The notes: generated from the letters alone by a model not told the origin. DNA of 64,000 nucleotides from Luteimonas chenhongjianii (GCF_002327105.1 NZ_CP023406.1:868001-932000), one strand, 5' to 3'. Numbered from the stretch's first letter, positions 35,539 through 44,582 are shown. Numbers and translations are program-made.

Positions 35539-36285
35539 ATGAGCGAATCCCCGAACCAGGCGCCCGCGCGCCGTGCACTCGTGACCGGCGGCAGTGGCGA
35601 CATCGGTGGCGCGGTCTGTCGCCGGCTCGCGGCCGACGGATTGCATGTGATCGTCCACGCCAACGCCAATCTCGCACGTGCCCAAAGCGTGGTCGCCGAC
35701 ATCGTTGCCGCGGGCGGCAGCGCCGAGGCGATCGCCTTCGATGTCGCCGATGGGGCCGCGACCCGCGGCGCGCTCGACGCCTTGCTCGAAGCCGGGCCGG
35801 TCCAGGTGGTCGTCAACAATGCCGGTGTGCACGACGACGCGCCAATGGCCGGCATGTCGGAAGTGCAGTGGAAGCGGGTGATCGATGTCTCGCTGCACGG
35901 CTTCTTCCATGTCACCCAGCCGCTGCTGCTGCCGATGGCGCGCAAGCGCTGGGGTCGCATCGTCAGCGTATCGTCCGTGGCCGCGGTGACCGGCAACCGG
36001 GGGCAGACCAACTACGCAGCCGCGAAAGCGGCGCTGCACGGCGCCTCGAAGTCGCTGGCGCGCGAGATGGCCAGCCGCGGCATCACCGTGAACGTGGTCG
36101 CTCCGGGCGTGATCGCCGGCAGCATGGCCGACGAGGCGTTTCCGGCCGAGACCATCCGGCAGATCGTGCCGGCGGCCCGGCCCGGCACTCCCGACGAGGT
36201 CGCAGCGCTGGTCGCCTTCCTGTGCTCGGAGCAGGCGGGCTACATCAACGGCCAGGTCATCGGCATCAACGGCGGCATGGGCTGA
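35539..36285 (+). CDS. 3-oxoacyl-ACP reductase (FabG-like ketoreductase) of the pigment cluster
   Basis: A 248-residue SDR with TGGSGDIGGAVCRRLA, NNAGVHDDAPM, Ser in VSVSSVAAVTGN, YAAAKAALHGASK (Tyr and Lys) and an end GQVIGINGGMG, all standard for FabG. It reduces the beta-keto group in each polyene extension cycle, the role ApeQ plays in E. coli. The 282-base gap upstream has no gene and may contain a promoter. It is followed by the lipoprotein gene. Confidence 0.93.
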   Translation: MSESPNQAPARRALVTGGSGDIGGAVCRRLAADGLHVIVHANANLARAQSVVADIVAAGGSAEAIAFDVADGAATRGALDALLEAGPVQVVVNNAGVHDDAPMAGMSEVQWKRVIDVSLHGFFHVTQPLLLPMARKRWGRIVSVSSVAAVTGNRGQTNYAAAKAALHGASKSLAREMASRGITVNVVAPGVIAGSMADEAFPAETIRQIVPAARPGTPDEVAALVAFLCSEQAGYINGQVIGINGGMG

Positions 36286-36384
36286 GCGCCCGCGCATGGC
36301 CGCGTCGTGTCCACGCCAGCTTTATGTCGCCGGGCAGATGATCGCGCAGTACCCGTCCGGGTCCCGACCGACCGAGGAATCGCC

Positions 36385-36855
36385 ATGCGCGTCTTCCGCA
36401 CCGTAGTGCTGCTGGCCACCCTTGCCCTTGCCGGGTGCGCCAGTTCCCACGTCCTGACCGGGACGCCGCGGGCGCCGATCGATCCGGCCCAGGTCCGCAT
36501 CTACTACGGCCCGCCGCCGGGCCAGTACGAGGAAATCGCCATCCTCAACGCCAGCAGTGGCGCGCTGACCTATGGCGACCAGAACAAGATCGATTCGGCG
36601 CTGCAGAAGCTGCGTCGGGAGGCGGCCAAGCTCGGCGCCAATGGCGTGCTGTTCCAGGGCACCGCGGATGGCCACCGCGACGGTGGCATCAGGGTCGGCG
36701 GCGGCTTGGGTCGCGGCAGCGGGCGCTGGTTCTCGTCGGCCGGTGTGGGCGTGAACGTCAGTCCGAGGCCGAAGTACGCCAACGGCATCGCGATCTGGGT
36801 GCCGAATCCGCCGCCCGAAACCGCGCCACAGGTGACGTCGCCGCCCCAGCGCTGA
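36385..36855 (+). CDS. Small lipoprotein of the pigment region
   Basis: A 156-residue lipoprotein with signal MRVFRTVVLLATLALAGCAS, whose lipobox LALAGC places lipidated Cys at 18. The mature part has EEIAILNASSGALTYGDQNKID, ALQKLRREAAKLGANGVLF and a Gly-rich strand region (GGLGRGSGRWFSS), a pattern seen in YbjQ/DUF4156-like sorting proteins but not named with confidence. A GAGGAA ribosome binding site precedes the ATG. Its stop lies only five bases from the end of the convergent flavin enzyme gene, so no terminator fits between. Confidence 0.7.
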   Translation: MRVFRTVVLLATLALAGCASSHVLTGTPRAPIDPAQVRIYYGPPPGQYEEIAILNASSGALTYGDQNKIDSALQKLRREAAKLGANGVLFQGTADGHRDGGIRVGGGLGRGSGRWFSSAGVGVNVSPRPKYANGIAIWVPNPPPETAPQVTSPPQR

Positions 36856-36860
36856 GGGGC

Positions 36861-38501
36861 TCAGGCCGCGTCGGCGTACCAGCTGGCGTCGAGCGACACG
36901 GGAAGCTGGGACGTGTCGCCGAGCAGGGCGTCGAGACCGTGGTCGCCGATCGCCGGGTGCTCGCTGCGCGCGCGTTGCAGCAGTTCCGCGGCCAGCCAGC
37001 GCATGCGCTCGACGTTCGCGCCAATGCGCGCCACGAAGGCAGCCGTGTCGAGCGTATCCGACAGCGCGCCGTTCATCTCCCGGAACCAGTCGATACGGAA
37101 CTGGTCGAGCAGGCGCGCACCGGGCACCGGACGCCCCGCGTTCCGCTGGCCCCATTCGCGCAGCAGTGGCTGGATCGCCAGATTGAGCGCGCCGGCCTGC
37201 TGGAACGCCGGACGCAGCCGGCCGAGCGTGGCCAGGTCGGTCATCCGGTCGGCGAAGAACAGCGGCGCCAGCAGCGCCCAGTAATAGGTGTAGTCCCAGA
37301 TCACCTTGAGCGGCATCACCTGCGTATCGCCGAACAGCGGGTACTGGTCCTGATAGAGGGTCAGGGTGTTCTCGTAGAACGAGACGTACAGCTGCTGGTA
37401 GAGATCGGCATAGGGCGTGAGGTCGGCACCCGCGCGATCCTTGTCGATCAGATCGCAGATGTAGGTATTGCTGATCGCGATGAAGTCGCTGCCCGGTGAA
37501 TAGAACGGATCCAGGAACAGGCCGGCATCGCCGGTCAGCGCCCAGCGCCGGCTGGAGAACACCTGTTTGGCGCCGTGGGAAAAATGCCGCAGGAACATGA
37601 AGTCCTGCAGGGCATGCTGACCACCGTCGAGAGTCGCTGCGACCTGTGGCTGGTGGCGGCGCAGCCAGGCCATCGCCTTGGCGTGGGTGTTCATGGTCTC
37701 GAGCGGATGCATCTGCCCGTCGCAGACGATGCCTACCGAATGCGCGCCCGACGACAGCGGGATCAGCCAGAACCAGTAGCCTGGCCCGCACATGTGGTTG
37801 GTCGAACGCCAACGATCCGGTGGATCGCAGCGCTGCAGCCACTGCGGGTCCTGGGACCAGCTGTTGGGATCGATGAACCCGTCGACGCGCCACCACACCG
37901 CATTGGCGTCGTGGCCGTTGGCCATGGCCAGGCCGAGCTTGCGCTTGAGCAGTCCGGCGCGCCCGCCGGCATCGACCAGCCAGCGACAGGTCACCCTGTG
38001 CCTGGAGTCGCCCTGTTCGACCTGGACCGCATGGTCGCCATCGTCTTCGGCCAGATCGATCTCGCGCACCGTCGCGCCGTCATCGAAACGCACCCCCAGT
38101 TCGCGCGCGCGCACGCCCAGATGGTTCTCGAAGCGGCCGCGGTCGATCTGCCACGACGGGGTCGGCATCAGTTCGCTGACCCCGAGCTCGGTGCACTGGT
38201 CGACGCGATCGCTGCCGTCGGAGAAGAAGAACCGGAAGCCGAACTTGCGGATGTGTTGCTGGTCGAGATGCTCGCGCAGGCCGAGCACGCTGGCGAAGTA
38301 ATGCGCGCCGATCTCGACGCTGGATTCGCCGACCTTGTGCGCGGCTTCGCGAACGGGATGTTGGCGCCGTTCGATCACGGTCACCGCGAGGTCGGGATGG
38401 CGCTGGCGCAGCTGGATCGCCAGCGTCAGGCCGGACAGGCCGCCACCCAGGATCGCGACATCGGTCCGATGGTCACGGGCCACCGCAGGTTCGGCGCGCA
38501 T
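36861..38501 (-). CDS. Second flavin-dependent halogenase-like oxidoreductase of the pigment cluster
   Basis: A 546-residue FAD enzyme. The dinucleotide motif is VAILGGGLSGLTLAIQL, with VGESSVEIGAHYF as in tryptophan-halogenase-like proteins. The halogenase signature WxWxIP is present as GPGYWFWLIPLSSG, and the FAD domain motif RWALTGDAGLFLDPFYSPGSDFIAI follows. A long C-terminal helical domain (about 400-546) is larger than in simple halogenases. With the first flavin enzyme it gives this cluster two candidates for aryl-ring halogenation or another flavin reaction. It is the last gene of the four-gene minus operon; its ATG overlaps the glycosyltransferase stop as TGATG. Confidence 0.82.
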   Translation of the reverse strand: MRAEPAVARDHRTDVAILGGGLSGLTLAIQLRQRHPDLAVTVIERRQHPVREAAHKVGESSVEIGAHYFASVLGLREHLDQQHIRKFGFRFFFSDGSDRVDQCTELGVSELMPTPSWQIDRGRFENHLGVRARELGVRFDDGATVREIDLAEDDGDHAVQVEQGDSRHRVTCRWLVDAGGRAGLLKRKLGLAMANGHDANAVWWRVDGFIDPNSWSQDPQWLQRCDPPDRWRSTNHMCGPGYWFWLIPLSSGAHSVGIVCDGQMHPLETMNTHAKAMAWLRRHQPQVAATLDGGQHALQDFMFLRHFSHGAKQVFSSRRWALTGDAGLFLDPFYSPGSDFIAISNTYICDLIDKDRAGADLTPYADLYQQLYVSFYENTLTLYQDQYPLFGDTQVMPLKVIWDYTYYWALLAPLFFADRMTDLATLGRLRPAFQQAGALNLAIQPLLREWGQRNAGRPVPGARLLDQFRIDWFREMNGALSDTLDTAAFVARIGANVERMRWLAAELLQRARSEHPAIGDHGLDALLGDTSQLPVSLDASWYADAA

Positions 38502-39331
38502 CAGCCGGCGCCCTGCGCGTGTTCGGCCATGGGTGCGGCGCCGTCGGCCGCCGCACCTGGATCGAAGATCACCGGCGGCCGGGCGCGGGCGCTGCGGTAG
38601 GTGGCGATGGGATGACCATGCGACAGCGCCTGGACCACGACATGCGAGGTGATGTTGTAGAGATCGCGGAACAGCCGGAAGTGACTCTTGCGGAACTGCT
38701 CGGTCGATTCCGCGCAGTGGTAGCGCGTTTCCACCGGCACCGACACCAGCCGGTACCCGAGCCGGCGGGCCGCGCTGATCAGGATCTGCGCCTCGAACAC
38801 GAAGCCCTCGGCGGATACGTCGTCGAGGGCGAGGACCGCGGCCGGGTACAGGCGCTGGCCGCTCTGGGTGTCGACCATGCCGAAGCCGCAGGCCGCGGAG
38901 ATGCCCCAGTCGCCGAAATCGTTGCCGATGCGGCGGTACCAGGGCTGCGAGTCGCGCTTGCGCAGCCGGGCCCCGTTGACGATGCAGTCGGGATAGCGGT
39001 TCGCGGCATCGATCATCCGTGGGATGTCGCTGGCGCGGTGCTGTCCGTCGCCGTCCATGGTCACCACGGCGGCGAATCCGCGCCGCCGCGCTTCGGCGAA
39101 ACCGGCTCGAAGCGCCTGACCCTTGCCCATGCGCCGGGGGTGACGCAGCAGCGTCACCGGCAGGGCGGCGACGATATCGGCGGTGGCATCCTCGGAACCG
39201 TCGTCGACCACGATCACGTGCTCGCAGTGGGCCAGCGCATCGCCGACCACGCCATCGATGCGCAGCGCTTCGTTGAGCGCCGGGATCACCACGGCGACGT
39301 TGCCGCGGTGCAGCTGGACCTGCTCAGTCAT
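38501..39331 (-). CDS. Family 2 glycosyltransferase of the pigment cluster
   Basis: A 276-residue GT2 enzyme. The nucleotide-sugar site has VAVVIPALNEALRIDGVV and IVVDDGSEDATAD, and the DXD-type motif is VTMDGDGQH. The acceptor region is SAEGFVFEAQILISAARRLGY with VETRYHCAESTEQFRKSHF. Glycosyltransferases of this kind are usual in xanthomonadin and other aryl-polyene loci, probably decorating the lipid or sugar anchor. It has no membrane helix and acts at the cytoplasmic face. The start at 39331 overlaps the chain-length-factor gene by eight bases. Confidence 0.9.
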   Translation of the reverse strand: MTEQVQLHRGNVAVVIPALNEALRIDGVVGDALAHCEHVIVVDDGSEDATADIVAALPVTLLRHPRRMGKGQALRAGFAEARRRGFAAVVTMDGDGQHRASDIPRMIDAANRYPDCIVNGARLRKRDSQPWYRRIGNDFGDWGISAACGFGMVDTQSGQRLYPAAVLALDDVSAEGFVFEAQILISAARRLGYRLVSVPVETRYHCAESTEQFRKSHFRLFRDLYNITSHVVVQALSHGHPIATYRSARARPPVIFDPGAAADGAAPMAEHAQGAG

Positions 39332-40118
39332 GGGCGAGCTCCAGGGACAGGAGGCGGTGCGGGCCGGCGCGCAGGAGGGTGCGCGCCGCGCCCGAGGCGA
39401 GTGCGTCGAACAGCGGCAGCATCTGCACCATCGCATTGTTCGCGGCGTGCGCCTGCAGCGGGCCGGGCGGCGCGAGCTCGGCACCATCGCCCAGGCGCGC
39501 GCTCAGGCGTGGGCCGCCGCCGTCCCGGACCAGCACAAGGGCGGCGCCGAGCAGGCCTTCGCTATGGGTCACGGTGCCGAGCAGGCCGCTCGACGCAGTG
39601 TCGTAGGCGACCAGCAGCACTGCAGGCGCACCGGTCGCCAGCTGCATCAGCGCTTCGAGCAGGCCCTGGGCGAAGGTCGCATCGAAGGCGCTCAGCGCGG
39701 TCGTGGCCTCGGTGCAGCCGGTGCCGATGGTCCAGTACCCGGCAGCGGCGTTGTGCACGGAGTTGTGGAACCGGGTGGGCGAGATCGCAGTGGCATCGGT
39801 CGCCAGCGTCTCGCACATGTAGTCGGTGATGCCCAGGTCGCCATGGGTGGATGCGAACACCGAAGGCAATGTCTCCGGCGCGATGCCGGCATCCCGGCAT
39901 GCGGCCAGCGCGACTTCCAGTGCGACCGCGACCGAGCCCGGCGCGCGGCGGCGTTCGTTGGGCGCGAGCAGCTGCGGCGAGGGGCGCGCGGGCGCTGCGT
40001 CCGGGCGCGTTCCATCGATCGCGAAGGCGCGCGCCGAGGGCCAGTCGGGCAGGCCGTCGGTCCAGAAGCCGACACCGGCGATCGTCGCCGTCAGGCCGTC
40101 CTGCACGGCGGCGCTCAT
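39324..40118 (-). CDS. Ketosynthase chain-length factor-like protein (ApeC-type)
   Basis: A 264-residue protein corresponding only to the N-terminal half of a beta-ketoacyl synthase, the size usual for the ApeC-type partner in aryl-polyene clusters. It has VFASTHGDLGITDYMC and the region NAAAGYWTIGTGCTEATTALSAF at the place of the ketosynthase nucleophile, but no C-terminal histidine motifs. It is expected to form a heterodimer with the ketosynthase encoded just upstream and to control chain length. The ATG at 40118 overlaps the ketosynthase stop by four bases. Confidence 0.88.
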   Translation of the reverse strand: MSAAVQDGLTATIAGVGFWTDGLPDWPSARAFAIDGTRPDAAPARPSPQLLAPNERRRAPGSVAVALEVALAACRDAGIAPETLPSVFASTHGDLGITDYMCETLATDATAISPTRFHNSVHNAAAGYWTIGTGCTEATTALSAFDATFAQGLLEALMQLATGAPAVLLVAYDTASSGLLGTVTHSEGLLGAALVLVRDGGGPRLSARLGDGAELAPPGPLQAHAANNAMVQMLPLFDALASGAARTLLRAGPHRLLSLELAHD

Positions 40119-41314
40119 GCCGCCACCTTGCCGAACACCAGCGAGCAGTTGTTGCCGCCGAAGCCGAAGGAGTTGTTCATCGCGAATCCGATATCGGCCT
40201 CGGCGTTGTCGAAGCGGATCTGCGGCCCGCAGGCGGGATCGCGCACGCTGCTTTCGAGGATCCCCGGCAGGACGCCGGTCTCGAGCGCGAGCAGGGCGAT
40301 CACGGACTCGACGATGCCGGCCGCGCCGAGCGTGTGGCCGGTCCAGCCCTTGGTCGAACTGGCGTGCAGCGATGCGGGGAACAGCGCGTCGACCGCGCGC
40401 GCTTCGACCGAATCGTTGGCCGGGGTCGAAGTGCCGTGCAGGTTGAGATAGCCGACCGCGTCCGGCGCGATGGCGGCGCGGTCGAGCGCCGCGCGCATCG
40501 CCAGCGTCGCGCCGAGGCCCTCGGGGTGCGGCGCCGACATGTGATGCGCATCGCTGGACTCGCCGTAGCCGCGCAGCTGCAAGCCGGTGTCGGCGGGCCC
40601 CGCCCGCTCGAGTACCGCGAATCCGCCGGCCTCGCCGAGCGACAGGCCGTCGCGGGCGGCATCGAACGGACGGCAGGGCGCGCTCGACACCAGGCCCAGG
40701 GCGTTGAAGCCGAACAGCACGCTGCCGCAGAGCGTGTCGACGCCGCCGACCAGCGCCGCGTCGACCAGGCCCGCCTCGATCATCCGGGCGGCCTGCGCAA
40801 AGACCTTGGCGCTCGACGAGCACGCAGTGGCCACGGTGATGCACGGGCCACGCAGGCCGGTGGCGTGCTGCAGGAAATCGCCCAGCGAATGCGGGGTATG
40901 GACGATGGGCCGGGCCAGATCGTCCGGGAACCGGCGGGTGCCGGTTTCATCCTCCTGCGCGCGCGAATAGGCCTCCTCGCTGGCACCGATGCTCGAGGTC
41001 GACGTGCCCACCACGAGGGCCACGCGGTCGACGCCATGCCGCGCGACCACGGCCTCGAGTGCGGTTTGCACGCCGTCGTGCTGCAGGGCGATCCAGGCCA
41101 GCCGGTTGTTGCGGCATTCCCAGCGCGACAGCGCCGACGGCAGCGGCGCGTCTTCGACGCCATCGACGCGGCCGATCCAGGTCGGCAGCGGCGTCGGGCC
41201 GAAATCGTTGCGCCGCAGGCCACCGCGCCGCGTGCGCAGCGCCGCCGCGTGCGCCGCATTGCCGCGACCGAGTGCGCTCGTCGCGGTGAAGGCGCGGATG
41301 GCGATCGCCGGCAT
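40115..41314 (-). CDS. Beta-ketoacyl-ACP synthase of the pigment cluster
   Basis: A 399-residue KAS II-type ketosynthase with the full triad: Cys165 in VATACSSSAKVF, His293 in NLHGTSTPAND and His327 in TGHTLGAAG. It also has VVGTSTSSIGASEE at the malonyl loop and the GFGGNNCSLVFG C terminus. It extends the hydroxybenzoyl starter with malonyl units on the carrier protein. First gene of the minus-strand operon with chain-length factor, glycosyltransferase and flavin enzyme. The start MPAIAIRAFTATSALGRG (41314) is preferred over an ATG 15 bases upstream. Confidence 0.93.
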   Translation of the reverse strand: MPAIAIRAFTATSALGRGNAAHAAALRTRRGGLRRNDFGPTPLPTWIGRVDGVEDAPLPSALSRWECRNNRLAWIALQHDGVQTALEAVVARHGVDRVALVVGTSTSSIGASEEAYSRAQEDETGTRRFPDDLARPIVHTPHSLGDFLQHATGLRGPCITVATACSSSAKVFAQAARMIEAGLVDAALVGGVDTLCGSVLFGFNALGLVSSAPCRPFDAARDGLSLGEAGGFAVLERAGPADTGLQLRGYGESSDAHHMSAPHPEGLGATLAMRAALDRAAIAPDAVGYLNLHGTSTPANDSVEARAVDALFPASLHASSTKGWTGHTLGAAGIVESVIALLALETGVLPGILESSVRDPACGPQIRFDNAEADIGFAMNNSFGFGGNNCSLVFGKVAA

Positions 41315-41433
41315 CGGCGGAGGCTGCATTTGGGGCACGCGATGGATCCGGGGGCGGGGCGGCGGCCGAGTATAACGACAGCCTCGTGGCGGGACCGGGA
41401 GGGCCCGGCATGCGTTCACCTGCAGGCGACATA

Positions 41434-42147
41434 ATGGCCGGCATGGCCGTCAGCCACATCGCCCATCGCCTGCGCCTGCTCAGAGACGCGCATGCCCTGC
41501 ACGCGCTCGCCGTGGCCGGCGCAGCCTGCGTGCTCAGCATGGGAGTGGTGTACGTGGGCTATTTCCTGCACGTGTGGCGGACTGCGCGCAACGCGCCCTG
41601 CGTGCCCGAGCGCGGTGACTGCGTGCTGGTCTTCGGCAAGCACGCCCCGGCAGGACGGCTCGACCGGGATTTCAACGCGCGCCTCACGCGCGCCGCGGCG
41701 CTGTGGGATTCGCATGCGCCCAGTCGTGTGCTGCTCCTGGGCGGTGGCCCCGCGGGCAGTCCGACCGAGGCGGCGGTCGCGCGTAAGACGCTGTTGGCAC
41801 TGGGCGTGGCACCGGACGCGCCACTGCTGCTCGAGGATACGTCGCGCGACACCCTGCAGAACCTGCGCAACGCGCGCAGCCTGCTGGCGACTGCGGAGCT
41901 CGATTCCGCGTCAGCCACGCGCGAAGTCACCCTCCTCAGCAGCCGCTATCACCTCGCCCGCTGCGCGCTGTTCGCCGGCAATCTGGGCCTGCGCTGGGAA
42001 CTGTGCGCAGCCGAGCCGAAGCTGGACTGGCGGCCGGGCACGCTCTGGCGCATCGCCGGTGAGGCGGGCTACGTCTGCTGGCTGGACATCGGCGCGCGCT
42101 GGGCGCGGCTGATCGGTTATCGCCGGCTGCTGGAACGCCTGAGCTGA
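41434..42147 (+). CDS. DUF218 / YdcF-family membrane-anchored protein
   Basis: A 237-residue protein with one N-terminal membrane helix (AVAGAACVLSMGVVYVGYFLHV) and a periplasmic DUF218 domain of the SanA/ElyC/YdcF type: GDCVLVFGKHAPAGRLDRDF, SRVLLLGGGPAGSPTEAAVARKTL, DTSRDTLQNLRNA and SSRYHLARCALFAGNL. Family members act in envelope maintenance; the reaction is unknown. It diverges from the ketosynthase operon with about 120 bases between starts, and its own stop is followed by a strong terminator. ATG at 41434 preferred; a further ATG occurs at 41443. Confidence 0.85.
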   Translation: MAGMAVSHIAHRLRLLRDAHALHALAVAGAACVLSMGVVYVGYFLHVWRTARNAPCVPERGDCVLVFGKHAPAGRLDRDFNARLTRAAALWDSHAPSRVLLLGGGPAGSPTEAAVARKTLLALGVAPDAPLLLEDTSRDTLQNLRNARSLLATAELDSASATREVTLLSSRYHLARCALFAGNLGLRWELCAAEPKLDWRPGTLWRIAGEAGYVCWLDIGARWARLIGYRRLLERLS

Positions 42148-42148
42148 C

Positions 42149-42179
42149 ACGACGGCCGCAGCTGCGGCCGTCGTTTTTT
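42149..42179 (+). terminator. Intrinsic terminator after the DUF218 gene
   Basis: A near-perfect palindrome ACGACGGCCGCAG / CTGCGGCCGTCGT (42149-42174) directly followed by a T run to 42179. It starts two bases after the stop codon and lies between two convergent genes. Confidence 0.88.
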
Positions 42180-42202
42180 GTCCGGATGCGCGCTGGCGCC
42201 CC

Positions 42203-44023
42203 TCAGCGGGGTTGGCGCGGGCCCTGCATCTGCGCCGGAATGAACGTCGTCTCCACCGCCTCGGCCAGCTGGTCGGGCGGCAGCAGGCCCTGGTCGAGCA
42301 GGAAGTTGTTGAACGCGCGTCGGTCGAACTTGTCGCCGAGCGCGAGTTCGGTGCGCATGCGCAGTTCGAGGATGCGGGTGTAGCCGTAGAAGTAGCTCGT
42401 GGCCTGGCCCGGTGCGTTGAAGGTGTAGCGGTCGAGTTCCTGGCGCGCCATCGCCGGCGACAGCATCACCTCTTCGGTCAGCACGCGGCCGGCGCGTTCG
42501 CGGTCGATCATGCCGAGGTTGAGCATCGGGTCGAGCATGGCGCGCGCGGCCCGCAGCAGGCGGAACTGCAGCGCGATCAGCTGGCCGTCGAGCGGTTCGT
42601 AGGGCACCAGTTCGGCCTCGGCATACAGCGCCCAGCCTTCGACGTTGACCGAATTGAACGCGAACATCGAACGCGCCAGCGACACGCCGCGTTCGACCAT
42701 CGCGGTGAACTGCAGCTCGTGGCCCGGGCGGCCCTCGTGCGCGGACAGCGTCCAGCGCACCGCGTCGAAGTTGAAATCGTCGTAGGCATCGCCGGCAGCG
42801 TCGCCGCTTCCGCCCGGATTGCCGACCGGCAGCACGAACGTTCCCTGCTGTCCGGTGTTGCCCACCAGCGGCGCGGGACGGAAATGCGGCGCGGGTTGTG
42901 CAGCCGATTCGGCTGCAGAACCCAGGCGCATCTGCATCTCGCGTTGCGGCACGTCGACGATCCCCTCGCGGTCGATGATCGGATCGATCGCGTCGATGAC
43001 CTGGCGGTAACTGGCCTCGAGCCGGTCGTTGGGAATCGTGTCGCGCTTGAGCGCGGTGATGACACCGCGGTAGTCGGTCGCGTCGATGCCTTTCGCCTGC
43101 GCAACCAGCGGCGCAAGCTGCTGCATCTGGGCGCGGATCTCCATGAAGGCCAGCTGCGCGCGCTGCATCAGCAGCTGCGGATCGATGTCGGTGCCGTACT
43201 GCTTCAACCCGAACGCATACAGTTCCGGCGGCAGGCGCGTGTCTTCGCGCGCCTTGGGCAGGACGTTGGTGCGGGTCCAGTCGGCGTAGGCGGTGATCTC
43301 CCTGGCGATCGCGTCGAGCGCTTCGTCAGCGCCCTGGATTCCGTATTCCTCGAACAGCTTGCGGATGCCGGCGACGTAGGTGTCGGCGCTGTCGATGGCC
43401 CGCTGGACCTCGAGCTTCGTGGGCTGCAACAGGTCGGGGTTCGTCAGGCGCTCCTCGTAGCGCTGGCGGGCGAGCATGGTGATCGGGGTGCTGCCTTCGG
43501 CCAGTCCGGCGTAACGCTTGAGCCGCTCGAGTGCGAACGCCCGCCGCTCAGGGGGCGTCTGCGCCGACAGCAGGCCGTTGATGCCGCCGAAGATCAGCTG
43601 CGGCGCATCGGTCCACGGCAACAGGTAACGCTCGCTGAGCGTGCTGCCCTCGATGCTCTCGTCGATGCTGCCGAGCAGGATCTGCAAGTCCTGGCGCACG
43701 TTCGCATCGCGTTCGACCTCCAGCCGGGCCTGCAGCTTGGCGCGCGCGCCGGCCATCGCAGCGCGGTAGCGTTCCGCATGGTCGGGACCGAGGTCGGCGA
43801 CCCGATCGTCGTAGCCGGGAATGCCGAAGAAGCCGGCCCATTCGGGCTGGAACGGGGCCTGCGCGTCGATCAGGATCTGCGACAGCGCATTGCTGCGGGC
43901 AACCCAGGCCGGCGACGCGGCAGGCGCCGCGGTCGCGGCTGCCGCCCTGGCGTCGTCGGTATGGGCAAACGCGCCGAGCGGCGCGGCGAGGGACAGGGCG
44001 ATCGCGAGGACGAGTGGTTTCAT
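42203..44023 (-). CDS. DUF885 family exported metallopeptidase-like protein
   Basis: A 606-residue exported protein. Signal peptide MKPLVLAIALSLAAPLGAFA, cleavage near AFA-H. The DUF885 domain fills the rest; the likely zinc site is HEGRPGHELQF, an HExxxxH-type motif with EVMLSPAMARQELDRYTFNAPGQATSY further on. Families of this kind behave as carboxypeptidase-like metalloenzymes, but few members are characterised. The gene stands alone on its strand; the convergent DUF218 gene ends 55 bases away. Confidence 0.9.
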   Translation of the reverse strand: MKPLVLAIALSLAAPLGAFAHTDDARAAAATAAPAASPAWVARSNALSQILIDAQAPFQPEWAGFFGIPGYDDRVADLGPDHAERYRAAMAGARAKLQARLEVERDANVRQDLQILLGSIDESIEGSTLSERYLLPWTDAPQLIFGGINGLLSAQTPPERRAFALERLKRYAGLAEGSTPITMLARQRYEERLTNPDLLQPTKLEVQRAIDSADTYVAGIRKLFEEYGIQGADEALDAIAREITAYADWTRTNVLPKAREDTRLPPELYAFGLKQYGTDIDPQLLMQRAQLAFMEIRAQMQQLAPLVAQAKGIDATDYRGVITALKRDTIPNDRLEASYRQVIDAIDPIIDREGIVDVPQREMQMRLGSAAESAAQPAPHFRPAPLVGNTGQQGTFVLPVGNPGGSGDAAGDAYDDFNFDAVRWTLSAHEGRPGHELQFTAMVERGVSLARSMFAFNSVNVEGWALYAEAELVPYEPLDGQLIALQFRLLRAARAMLDPMLNLGMIDRERAGRVLTEEVMLSPAMARQELDRYTFNAPGQATSYFYGYTRILELRMRTELALGDKFDRRAFNNFLLDQGLLPPDQLAEAVETTFIPAQMQGPRQPR

Positions 44024-44105
44024 CGAGGTACCAGCGGCGAAGGACGAATGTCGTATGTAGGCGTTCGCGCGCGTCGCGGCAATGGCCGTAGGTCATTGCG
44101 GTAGG

Positions 44106-44581
44106 TCATTGCGGTGCTGGCGGCTCCCCGATCGACGTACCCGGCGCGGCGAGCGGGAATGCGTCGTCGTCATCGAGCGTCGGTGATTCGTACCGCCAGA
44201 CTTCGCCTCGGCGCTCGGCGACCGCGACCAGGCGCGCCTCGCCCCGCGGCCCCCGCAGCGGAATGCGCAAGGCGGCGCTGCCGCTGCCGTCGGTGGACAT
44301 GCTGATGTCGCCCAGCGGCATGAAACCCGGCTTGATCGGCGTCCCCAGCCGCGCAGCCACCTGCGGATGCAGGCGGGCGCGTTCCACGGCATCGGCCTAC
44401 ACCGCCGAGTTCCGCAGCAGGGCGCGAACCGGCAGCATGGCGATGCACACGAGCACCACGACGAGGCTGGCCACGCCCAGGGCGAGGGCCCACTTCCCGT
44501 TGGGCTGCCGCCAGCCACGCAGCGCAGGCGACGCGCTGGCCGGCTCCGGCGATGGCGGCAACGGCGGCGGGACCGCGGACA

Positions 44582-44582
<1 letters not shown>
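44106..44582 (-). pseudogene. Coa1-like cytochrome oxidase assembly protein gene with one in-frame amber codon
   Basis: From the ATG at 44582 the frame reads MSAVPPPLPPSPEPASA, then a membrane helix GKWALALGVASLVVVLVCIAML and LLRNSAV. It then meets TAG at 44399-44397 and continues in the same frame with ADAVERARLHPQVAARLGTPIKPGFMPLGDI and a Coa1-type beta domain (AALRIPLRGPRGEARLVAVAER) to 44106. Relatives of this family carry a Tyr or another residue at such positions, and a single base change (C to G at 44397 on the plus strand) restores Tyr. So the gene is intact apart from one nonsense codon. The ATG overlaps the stop of the S9 peptidase gene. A restart at the ATG at 44387 would give a helix-less 93-residue remnant. 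Confidence 0.75.
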
